Of a DNA stretch of 64,000 nucleotides, positions 40,276-48,133 are shown piece by piece. Origin of the DNA: CAIWHR01 sp039931775. Lineage in GTDB: Bacteria > Pseudomonadota > Gammaproteobacteria > Burkholderiales > Casimicrobiaceae. Each line of letters opens with the position of its first letter. Position 1 is the stretch's first letter. The stretch lies in the NCBI GenBank assembly GCA_039931775.1, contig JBDTRG010000041.1, forward strand, positions 1 through 64,000, written 5' to 3'. Below the pieces are notes generated by a model. That model did not search any database. It was not told the DNA's origin and saw only the letters and a list, made by a program, of their open reading frames with translations. The translations under genes and the position numbers were made by a program.

Positions 40276-41745
40276 TCAGCCATGCTGCAGCACCACGGTT
40301 TTGAGCACCGTAAATCCCAGCAGCGCCTCGAACCCCTTTTCGCGGCCGTAGCCCGAATGCTTGACGCCGCCGAAAGGTAATTCGACGCCGCCGCCGGCAC
40401 CGTAGTTGTTGATGAACACCTGCCCGCTCCGGATCGCGCGCGCCATCCGCAGCTGCCGTCCGCCATCCTTCGTCCAGACGCCCGCGACCAGCCCGAATTC
40501 GGTGGCGTTGGCGACGCGGATAGCGTCGGATTCGTCGGCGAAAGGCATCGCGGCGAGCACGGGACCGAACACCTCTTCGCAGCCGATGCGCGAATCGGGC
40601 GCAACGTCGCGCAGCAACCTCGGCTCGACGTAGTAACCCCCGGACGGCGCATCGGCCATGATGGAGCCTTTGGCGACCGTAGCAACACCGTCGCGCTCGG
40701 CCCCCGAGAGAAATTCGCGTACGCGATCCCGCTGTCCGGCCCGGATCAGCGGTCCGCAGTCGAGGTCGGCGAGCGCCGGCCCCACCTTCAGCGCCGCGAA
40801 GCGGACGCCGAGCTTTTCCAGCACCTCCTCGTAGCGCGATCGCTCGACCAGCAGGCGACTGCCGGCCGAACACGTCTGCCCGGCGTTCTGGACGATCGCG
40901 TTGACGATCGCCGGCAGCGCCGCCTCGAGGTCGGCGTCGGCGAAGACGACTTGCGGTCCCTTGCCTCCGAGCTCGAGGGTCACCGGGCAATGTCGTTTGG
41001 CCGTCTCGCCGGCAACCCAGGCGCCCGTCGCCGGCGACCCGGTGAACGACACGTGCTGAATCCCAGGGTGCGTCGCGAGCGCCGCTCCGGCTTCGCGCCC
41101 GAGCCCCGTGACGATGTTGAGCACGCCGTCGGGCAGGCCGATCAACGCGGCGAGTTCGGCGATGCGCAACAGCGACAGGCAGGCGTCTTCGGCGGGCTTC
41201 ACCACGCAGGCGTTGCCGGCCGCCAGCGCGCCGCCGACGGAGCGCGCGAAGATCTGCATCGGGTAATTCCACGGAATGATGTGGCCGGTGACGCCGTGCG
41301 GTTCACGCCAGGTCAACACGGTAAAGCCGGCGGGATACGGAATGGTTTCGCCGTGGAGCTTGTCGCACGCGCCGCCGTAAAACTCGAAATATCGCGCGCA
41401 GGCGGCGGCGTCGGCCTTCGCCTGCTTCATCGGCTTGCCACAATCGCGCGCCTCGAGCATCGCAAGCTCGTCGGCGTGATCGAGAATCGCGCGCGACAGC
41501 CTGGCGAGGTGCCGGCCGCGCTCGACGGGGGCCATCCGGCCCCAGGCGCCATCGCGCGCCGCTTCGGCTGCGGCAACCGCTCGATCGATGTCGGCAGCGT
41601 TGCCGGCGGCGATCGAAGCGAACGGCATTCCGTCCGACGGGTCGATCACCGGCAACGTCGCGCCCGAGGCCGGCGCGACCCAGCGGTTGCCGATGAAATG
41701 TTGCGGCTTGGTTGCGATCGTGGGTAGCGGATGCGGGGCGTTCAT
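40276..41745 (-). CDS. NAD(P)-dependent aldehyde dehydrogenase
   Basis: A 489-residue ALDH with PWNYPMQIF, FTGSPATG for cofactor, catalytic Glu258 (LELGGKG) and Cys292 (GQTCSAGS), and a C-terminal PFGGVKHSGYGREKG. It resembles betaine/aminobutyraldehyde-type enzymes that oxidise aldehydes to acids. It starts 30 bp after the solute-binding protein gene, so the pair probably handles one imported substrate. The 138-bp gap downstream holds nothing that I recognise. Confidence 0.9.
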   Translation of the reverse strand: MNAPHPLPTIATKPQHFIGNRWVAPASGATLPVIDPSDGMPFASIAAGNAADIDRAVAAAEAARDGAWGRMAPVERGRHLARLSRAILDHADELAMLEARDCGKPMKQAKADAAACARYFEFYGGACDKLHGETIPYPAGFTVLTWREPHGVTGHIIPWNYPMQIFARSVGGALAAGNACVVKPAEDACLSLLRIAELAALIGLPDGVLNIVTGLGREAGAALATHPGIQHVSFTGSPATGAWVAGETAKRHCPVTLELGGKGPQVVFADADLEAALPAIVNAIVQNAGQTCSAGSRLLVERSRYEEVLEKLGVRFAALKVGPALADLDCGPLIRAGQRDRVREFLSGAERDGVATVAKGSIMADAPSGGYYVEPRLLRDVAPDSRIGCEEVFGPVLAAMPFADESDAIRVANATEFGLVAGVWTKDGGRQLRMARAIRSGQVFINNYGAGGGVELPFGGVKHSGYGREKGFEALLGFTVLKTVVLQHG

Positions 41746-41775
41746 CGTTGGGCTCCGTACAGGAAAGGGATGCGG

Positions 41776-43368
41776 CTACTTCGCTCCGGCCGGCTTGAAC
41801 TTCCAGGCGAGTGTATTTTCGTCGGTTCGCGGCGCGTAGGTGATGCCGTCGCGAGTCGCCCAAAGGTTGACCTGGAAGTGCAGCGGCACGACGCCGGTGT
41901 CGTTGATCGCGAGTTCGGTGGCCCGCTGCAGCATCGCCTCGCGCTTCGCGTCGTCGACGATCGCAAGTGCGTCCTCGGTCAGTGCGTCGACCTTGCCGTT
42001 CGAGTACCGGCCGCGGTTCGCGGTGCCGTAACCCTTGTCGCGGTTGTACGTCATCAACAGCGCCTTCAGCGACGACGACGATTCGCCGGTGCCGGTACTC
42101 CAGCCGAGCAGCATGAAGCTGAACTTGAGGTCGGTCGCCTGCGTGAAATAGGTCGCCGAGGGCATCGCCACGACCTTGGTATCGATGCCGACTCGCGCCA
42201 GCATCTGTGCGACCGCCTGCGCGATCTTCGCGTCGTTGACGTAGCGGTTGTTCGGCGCGTGGATCGTCAATCCGAATCCGTCCGGATACCCCGCTTCGGC
42301 GAGCAGCTTCTTCGCGCCCTCGGCATCGAACGCCTCGACCCTCAGGTTCTTCGTCGCGCCGAACAGGAAATCGGGGACGAGCTGGCCCGCCGGGATCGCC
42401 TCGCCCTCCATCACCTTGGCGACGACCGCGGGCCGGTTGATCGCTTTCGAGATCGCCTTGCGCACACGCGGGTCCTTCAGCGGGTTCTTCGCAAGCGGCT
42501 TTCCCGCCTTGTCGGTGACGAAAGGCGAAACGTCACGGTCGCTGTCCATGTGCAGGTAGATGAGGCGATCGGCGACCGTGCGAAATACCGCGAGGCGCTT
42601 GTCCTTCCGCAGCTGCGCAACGTCGGACGTCGGCACGTTTTCGATCACCTGGACGTCGCCGGACAAGAGCGCGGCGACGCGCGACGCGTCCTGGGGCAGG
42701 AGCCGCAGCGTCACTTTCTCCCACGGCGTCTTGCCGCCCCAGTACGCATCAAAGCGCGCAAGTTCGATACGATCGCTCTTCGCATACTTGACGAGCTTGT
42801 ACGGGCCTGTGCCGATCGCCGCCTTGCCGCTGTTGAATTCGTCGGTCGATGCCTTGGCCGCGCCCTTTGAGATGATGGCGACCTGGGTCATGTCGGAGGG
42901 CATCAACGGGTACGGCGCCGCCGTCCTGAACCGTATCGTGTACGGATCGACGACGATCATCTCCTTGATCTGCTTCGTGTACGCGGTGAAGGGGGACGGG
43001 CTGTTCGGGACGCTCGGCACGCGCTCGATCGACGCGACGACATCCGCCGCCGTGAAGTCGCTGCCGTCGTGAAACTTGACGCCGCGGCGCAGCTTGAACT
43101 CCCACGTGACCGGATCGATCGTCTTCCACTCGGTGGCGAGACCCGGTTCGAGCTGCGACTTCTCGTTGCGCTGGACGAGGTAGCCGAACAGATGCGCCGC
43201 GACGTTGTTGTTGGGCGTCAGGTTGTGATAATGCGGATCGATTGCCGTGACGTCGGTGCCGAGGCCGATCGTGAGGTCGGCGGCGGCGACCTGCAGCGCG
43301 GCGGCGCCGAGCAGGACGGCCGCGGCAACCGCGACGATCCGCGCGGCGAACGGGCGGTACAGTGACAT
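41776..43368 (-). CDS. ABC transporter substrate-binding protein, family 5 (dipeptide/oligopeptide type)
   Basis: A 530-residue SBP_bac_5 protein with signal peptide ending AADL, TAIDPHYHN, LATEWKTIDPVTWEFKLRRGVKFHDGS and GTGPYKLVKY. Such receptors bind peptides, opines, nickel or other small solutes. The start at 43368 has GGGGGAG upstream. No permease or ATPase gene is adjacent, so it must work with a transporter encoded elsewhere or was separated from it. Confidence 0.9.
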   Translation of the reverse strand: MSLYRPFAARIVAVAAAVLLGAAALQVAAADLTIGLGTDVTAIDPHYHNLTPNNNVAAHLFGYLVQRNEKSQLEPGLATEWKTIDPVTWEFKLRRGVKFHDGSDFTAADVVASIERVPSVPNSPSPFTAYTKQIKEMIVVDPYTIRFRTAAPYPLMPSDMTQVAIISKGAAKASTDEFNSGKAAIGTGPYKLVKYAKSDRIELARFDAYWGGKTPWEKVTLRLLPQDASRVAALLSGDVQVIENVPTSDVAQLRKDKRLAVFRTVADRLIYLHMDSDRDVSPFVTDKAGKPLAKNPLKDPRVRKAISKAINRPAVVAKVMEGEAIPAGQLVPDFLFGATKNLRVEAFDAEGAKKLLAEAGYPDGFGLTIHAPNNRYVNDAKIAQAVAQMLARVGIDTKVVAMPSATYFTQATDLKFSFMLLGWSTGTGESSSSLKALLMTYNRDKGYGTANRGRYSNGKVDALTEDALAIVDDAKREAMLQRATELAINDTGVVPLHFQVNLWATRDGITYAPRTDENTLAWKFKPAGAK

Positions 43369-43459
43369 GACTCCCCCTGGATTGGACGATGGCGCGACGA
43401 TCCGGCGAAGGATAGCGCAACCTGCGGCCGCTGTGCGGTCTGCCGCCGCGGTATCGCGA

Positions 43460-44611
43460 CTACGGGCCCTTGTACCGGATGCGGTAGATCGCACCCGCCG
43501 TATCGTCGGAAACCAGCAGCGATCCGTCGGGCGCGACCAGAACGTCCGCAGGGCGTCCCCAAGCGCTCTCGCCTTTGAGCCAGCCCTCGGCGAACGGCTC
43601 GTAGCGGATCGCGCGGCCGCCTTCGAGCGTGACCATCGTCACGCGATAGCCGACCTTCGAGCTGCGGTTCCAGCTGCCGTGCTCGGCGATGAAGATCCGG
43701 TTGCGATACGCGGCCGGGAACTGCGTGCCGGTGTAGAAACGCATGCCGAGCGCGGCGACGTGCGCGCCGAGATTCTGCGCCGGCGGCCTGAAATCGCTGC
43801 ACGGACGCTGCCGTCCGAATTCCGGATCCGGAATCGTTCCGCCATGACAATACGGGAAGCCGAAGCGTACGCCGGCGCGCGGCGCGTGGTTCAGCGTGTC
43901 GGGCGGCACGTCGTCGCCCATCATGTCGCGACCGTTGTCGGTAAACCAAAGCTCGCTCGTGCGCGGATCCCAGTCGAAGCCCACCGTGTTGCGCAGTCCG
44001 CGGGCGAACACCTCGGTGCCGGTGCCATCCGCGTTCATCCTCAGGACGACGCCATAGCGATCGGGATCGAGCGCGCAGACGTTGCACGGCATGCCGACCG
44101 GAACGTAGAGCTTTCCGTCCGGCCCGAACGCAATAAACTTGCGGCCATGATGCCCGTCGGACGGAAGCCGGTCGTTGACGACCACCGGCACCGGCGGATT
44201 GGCGAGATGGCGCTCGATGTCGTCGAACCGCAGGATGCTCGAGACCGCGGACACGTAAAGCGCGCGGTTGCGGAACGCAACGCCTGCCGGCTCGCGCAAT
44301 CCGGTTGCGATCACGTGTACGACCGCTTCGCCTTTCGCGCCGGCAGGCGGGAGCGTTACCGCGTGCACCTTGCCTTCGGGCGCCGACCCGACGAAGAGCG
44401 TCCCGTCGGCGCCCCAGGTCATCGCCCGGGCGTTCGGCACGCGCGCGAGGACCTCGATCGTGAATCCGGGCGGGAGCCTGATCCTGTCGATCGGCAGTGT
44501 GGATTGGGCAACCACGGTGCCGGCCATCAGCGACAGCACCAGCGCGCCGATGAGCGCGACGCGCAACGCGCCACGCGCGCCGGATTCGATCGGGGTCTCG
44601 TCATCAATCAT
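43460..44611 (-). CDS. PQQ-type soluble sugar/sorbosone dehydrogenase-like beta-propeller
   Basis: A 383-residue protein with a hydrophobic N-terminal export segment (ALIGALVLSLMAGTVVAQ) and a six-bladed glucose/sorbosone dehydrogenase-type propeller. Typical pieces are LPPGFTIEVLARVPNAR, LREPAGVAFRN, GHHGRKFIAFGPDGKLYVPVG, ARGLRNTVGFDWDP and IFIAEHGSWNRSSKVGYRV. A CNVC pair may be a disulfide or haem-like site. It is likely periplasmic; PQQ dependence and substrate are inferred from the family. Confidence 0.85.
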   Translation of the reverse strand: MIDDETPIESGARGALRVALIGALVLSLMAGTVVAQSTLPIDRIRLPPGFTIEVLARVPNARAMTWGADGTLFVGSAPEGKVHAVTLPPAGAKGEAVVHVIATGLREPAGVAFRNRALYVSAVSSILRFDDIERHLANPPVPVVVNDRLPSDGHHGRKFIAFGPDGKLYVPVGMPCNVCALDPDRYGVVLRMNADGTGTEVFARGLRNTVGFDWDPRTSELWFTDNGRDMMGDDVPPDTLNHAPRAGVRFGFPYCHGGTIPDPEFGRQRPCSDFRPPAQNLGAHVAALGMRFYTGTQFPAAYRNRIFIAEHGSWNRSSKVGYRVTMVTLEGGRAIRYEPFAEGWLKGESAWGRPADVLVAPDGSLLVSDDTAGAIYRIRYKGP

Positions 44612-44825
44612 CGGCGTTCACCTGGCCTTTCCGTGACTCCACTCCAACGGAGCAATTATCCGGACAAAGCGTCGTCATGGCGAGATCGCGCCAATCGTGG
44701 CGTACGAAAGCCCGGCAAACATCGGTGGGCGACGACTTCGGCGATTTGACAGCCCGGTTGCCGCTCCCTATCCTGACCCTTTGAACGTCGCGCCTCCGCC
44801 CATGGAGTGCGCAGGAGAATTCCGG

Positions 44826-46049
44826 ATGAACGCTCCCGACTCCCTCCACACGCTGCGCCCGGAGCCCTCGGCCGGCACCCCGCCCGACATCAAGGCGTGG
44901 GACATGATTCGCAGGCTGGTCGCGTTCGACACGACGAGCCGCGAATCGAACCTCGCGCTGATCGACTGGGTGCGCGGCTATCTCGAATCGTTCGGCGCCG
45001 AATGCACGCTGACCTTCGACGACGACCGCCGCAAGGCGAATCTCTTCGCGACGCTGCCCGCGCGCGACGGCAACACGACGGAGGGCGGCATCGTCCTGTC
45101 GGGCCACACCGACGTCGTGCCGGTCGACGGCCAGCCGTGGGACACCGATCCGTTCGACGCGACGCTGATCGGCGATCGGGTGTTCGGCCGCGGCGTCACC
45201 GACATGAAGAGCTTTTCCGCAACCGGCCTTGCGTTCGTCCCCGAGTTCGTGCGGCGCGGCCTCGCGCGGCCCTTGCACTTCGCGCTGTCCTACGACGAAG
45301 AAATCGGATGCATTGGCGTGCATCGGCTGATCGGCGACATCGTCGCCCGCGGCGTGAAACCGCTCGGCTGCATCGTCGGCGAGCCGACCGGCATGGAGCT
45401 CGTCGTCGCGCACAAAGGCAAGAAGAGCTGGCGCTGCCGGGTACGCGGTCACGAGGCCCACTCGTCGCTGACGCCGCACGGTGTGAATGCCGTGCAGATC
45501 GCCTGCGAGATCGTCACCTACCTGACCAACGTCGCACGCGCGTTCCGCGATCAGGGGGAATACGACGCCGCATACGACGTGCCCTACACGACAGTGCACA
45601 CGGGAGTCATTCGTGGCGGCACGGCGTTGAACATCGTCCCGCGCGATTGCCACTTCGATTTCGAGATCCGGCACCTGCCGTTCGACGACCCCGACGAGCT
45701 CTATGCCGAGGTCACCGACTACGCGCAACGATTCCTCCCGGAAATGCACAAGGTCGCCGCCGACACCTACATCGAGTTCGACCCGCTGTCCTCGTCGCCG
45801 GGATTCGACACGCATGGCGAATCCGGTATCGCGGCGCTCGGCGCAGAATGCAACGGTACGCACGAGCACGGCAAGGTCTCGTTCGGCACCGAAGCGGCCC
45901 TGTTCCACAATGCATCGATCCCCGCGATCATCTGCGGCCCGGGCCATATCGCGCAGGCGCACCAGCCGAACGAATGGGTGACGGTCGAGCAATTGAGGCG
46001 CTGCGAGGCATTCATGCAGCGCCTCGTCGAACGCGTATCGCTGCCGTGA
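44826..46049 (+). CDS. argE: M20 family acetylornithine deacetylase-like hydrolase
   Basis: A 407-residue di-zinc hydrolase of the ArgE/DapE group. It has SGHTDVVPVDGQPWDTDPF (His and Asp ligands), GRGVTDMKSF, catalytic YDEEIGCIG, GEPTGMELVVAHKG and a C-terminal HIAQAHQPNEW. AGGAG is well spaced from the ATG at 44826. ArgE removes the acetyl group from N2-acetylornithine, but the neighbour is an AspA/AstE-like deacylase, so a catabolic N-acyl amino acid role is also possible. Confidence 0.85.
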   Translation: MNAPDSLHTLRPEPSAGTPPDIKAWDMIRRLVAFDTTSRESNLALIDWVRGYLESFGAECTLTFDDDRRKANLFATLPARDGNTTEGGIVLSGHTDVVPVDGQPWDTDPFDATLIGDRVFGRGVTDMKSFSATGLAFVPEFVRRGLARPLHFALSYDEEIGCIGVHRLIGDIVARGVKPLGCIVGEPTGMELVVAHKGKKSWRCRVRGHEAHSSLTPHGVNAVQIACEIVTYLTNVARAFRDQGEYDAAYDVPYTTVHTGVIRGGTALNIVPRDCHFDFEIRHLPFDDPDELYAEVTDYAQRFLPEMHKVAADTYIEFDPLSSSPGFDTHGESGIAALGAECNGTHEHGKVSFGTEAALFHNASIPAIICGPGHIAQAHQPNEWVTVEQLRRCEAFMQRLVERVSLP

Positions 46050-46999
46050 CGACGTCGCTGCCGCCCATCGAGGTCGAATTTCCCGATCTCTCCCGCTGGG
46101 CGGTCGGCAACACAGGCATACCTTACGTCTGCACGTTCGCCGCGCCACGCGCCGGTCCGCACGTCCTGCTTCAGGCCCTGACGCACGGCAACGAGGTTTG
46201 CGGCGCGATCGCGCTCGACTGGCTTCTCGCCCTGCTCTATCGTCCGACTCGGGGGACGGTTTCGTTCTGCTTCGCCAACGTGGCCGCCTACGAGGCGTTC
46301 GATCCCGCCGATCCGTTCGCGTCGCGCTGTGTGGACGAGGACTTCAATCGGCTGTGGACCGCCGACGTCCTCGACGGACCGCGGCAGAGCGCCGATCTCG
46401 CGCGAGCCCGGGAGCTTCGTCCGCTCTACGATCGCGTCGACTACCTGCTCGACCTGCACTCGATGACGGACCGCTGCCCGCCGCTCGCGATGGCCGGCAG
46501 GCAGCACAAAGGCGTCGTGCTGGCCCAGGCGCTGGGATCGCCCGAGCACATCATCGTCGACGGTGGACACGCGGCCGGCAAGCGGCTGCGCGACTACGCG
46601 TGGTTCGACGACGCAGACGATCCGCGCAATGCGCTGCTCGTCGAGTGCGGCCAGCACTGGGAGGCCGCCGCACCGGAACTCGCGAAACAGGTCACGCTCA
46701 AGTTCCTTCGGCACTTCGGCATGGTCGACGCGGCGTTTCTCGAGGCGCATCTGGAACCCATGCCCTCGCCCGCGCAGCGCGTGATCGAGGTCACCGATGC
46801 GGTGACGATCGGCACCGACAGGTTTTCGTTCGCGGCGCCGGCAAGCGGGCTCAAAGTGGTGCCGAAAGCCGGCACCCTGCTCGCCCGCGACGGCGACGCC
46901 GAAATCTTCACGCCTTACGACGACTGCGTGCTGATCATGCCTACGCGTCGCCCGAAGAAGGGCGAGACCGCAGTGCGACTGGGACGCTTCGTCGACTGA
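46046..46999 (+). CDS. succinylglutamate desuccinylase/aspartoacylase-like zinc hydrolase
   Basis: A 317-residue M14-type deacylase that starts with a GTG overlapping the argE-like stop by 4 bp. Zinc ligands His47 and Glu50 (LTHGNEVCG) and His138 (LDLHSM), the DEDFNRLW motif at 98-104 and catalytic Glu200 (LLVECGQH) are all present. A short C-terminal beta domain follows. It should cleave an N-acyl amino acid. The tight coupling suggests both enzymes act on the same class of substrate. Confidence 0.82.
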   Translation: MTTSLPPIEVEFPDLSRWAVGNTGIPYVCTFAAPRAGPHVLLQALTHGNEVCGAIALDWLLALLYRPTRGTVSFCFANVAAYEAFDPADPFASRCVDEDFNRLWTADVLDGPRQSADLARARELRPLYDRVDYLLDLHSMTDRCPPLAMAGRQHKGVVLAQALGSPEHIIVDGGHAAGKRLRDYAWFDDADDPRNALLVECGQHWEAAAPELAKQVTLKFLRHFGMVDAAFLEAHLEPMPSPAQRVIEVTDAVTIGTDRFSFAAPASGLKVVPKAGTLLARDGDAEIFTPYDDCVLIMPTRRPKKGETAVRLGRFVD

Positions 47000-47036
47000 C
47001 GACGGGGACCGGCATCTCCGAGCCTGCGGGACGCGC

Positions 47037-48074
47037 CTACCGCGTCCCGGCGATCGCCGCTTCGGCCGCGCGCGCAAGTTCCGCGCCGGCGAATCCCGCC
47101 CATTTGTCATAGGCGCTTCGCGCGGCGAATGCGAACGTCGCGCGGCCGGTCGCGGTAAGGCGAGTCACCGCCACGCCGCGTTTGCCTAGTTCCGCGAGTG
47201 CGGCGTCGATTTCCGCTCGATCCCGTTCTCGCAGCTCGCGTGCGGCCTCGATCGCCGCCTCGCTGACCAACGTGCGCTGCGGTTCCGTCAACGCGGCCCA
47301 CGCCGCGCCATTCACCGCGAACACCGCGACCTCGGCAATCGCGCCCCATAGCACGACGTGGCGCATGCCGAGCGCATCGATTCGCGACGACGCCATCGTC
47401 GCCGGCGCACCTTCCTGCGCGTCGATCGTTCCCGCCCTCATGGAGGTCTGCGCCTCGGCGAAGGTCATCGAACGCGGGGATGCCCTCAACGCGAAAAAGA
47501 GATCGGCGACAAGCGGCGCGGAGGCGATGCGCACCCTCATGCCCGCCATATCGTCGGGTGTGCGCACTGGCACCTTGGTCGTCGCGAGCGCGCGCGGGCC
47601 GAGCGGCGCATACGCGAGCGGAACAGCGCCGGCGCGCTCGATCGCCGCGTCGAGGCGTTCCTTCATCGCGCCCACGATGAGCGCCTCGAGCGCCTTGGCG
47701 TCGGGCACGAGCCACGGCAGTCCGATCACGTTGAGTTCCCCGACCTGCGTCGACCAGAAGAGCGACGAGCCGACGGCGAGATCGGCGTCGCCGATGGCGA
47801 GCGCGGCGAACTCGCGCGCAGGATCGCGGCCCGCGAGCGATGCACCGGAGTGGACCTTGACCGCGAGCTTGCCGGCGCTCGCCTCGACGATGAGTTTCGC
47901 CCAGCGCTCGCCCGCGCCGCCCAGCGCGAACGCCGGCCCGACGGCGGTCGAGAGCTTCAACTCCACCGCCTTGTCCACCGTCTGCTGTGCGCAGGCATGC
48001 GATGCGACGACGGCCAGCGCCAGCAACGCGCATGCAAAGTGTGGAGTCCGTCGGCAAGCGGGGGGTCCATTCAT
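47037..48074 (-). CDS. orphan TRAP-type solute receptor (DctP)
   Basis: A 345-residue secreted receptor with a basic N-terminus and signal peptide ending SHACAQQ. The DctP pattern includes ELKLSTAVGPAFALGGAGERWAKLI, TPDDMAGMRVRIASAPLV with the conserved Arg, and AQTSMRAGTIDAQEG. No DctQ or DctM gene is nearby, so it is either a stand-alone receptor or works with a distant permease. It ends 38 bp from the convergent deacylase gene. Confidence 0.85.
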   Translation of the reverse strand: MNGPPACRRTPHFACALLALAVVASHACAQQTVDKAVELKLSTAVGPAFALGGAGERWAKLIVEASAGKLAVKVHSGASLAGRDPAREFAALAIGDADLAVGSSLFWSTQVGELNVIGLPWLVPDAKALEALIVGAMKERLDAAIERAGAVPLAYAPLGPRALATTKVPVRTPDDMAGMRVRIASAPLVADLFFALRASPRSMTFAEAQTSMRAGTIDAQEGAPATMASSRIDALGMRHVVLWGAIAEVAVFAVNGAAWAALTEPQRTLVSEAAIEAARELRERDRAEIDAALAELGKRGVAVTRLTATGRATFAFAARSAYDKWAGFAGAELARAAEAAIAGTR

Positions 48075-48133
48075 CGCGTCCGGAGTCTACGGAACGCGCG
48101 CCGCCGCGGTCAATGCCGGCGAAACTCGACGCT

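Noticed and set aside
44807..46999. 730-codon frame apparently fusing argE region and the aspartoacylase-like gene
   Set aside because: The first 413 codons are an out-of-frame reading of argE. The real downstream gene begins at the GTG at 46046 that overlaps the argE stop.
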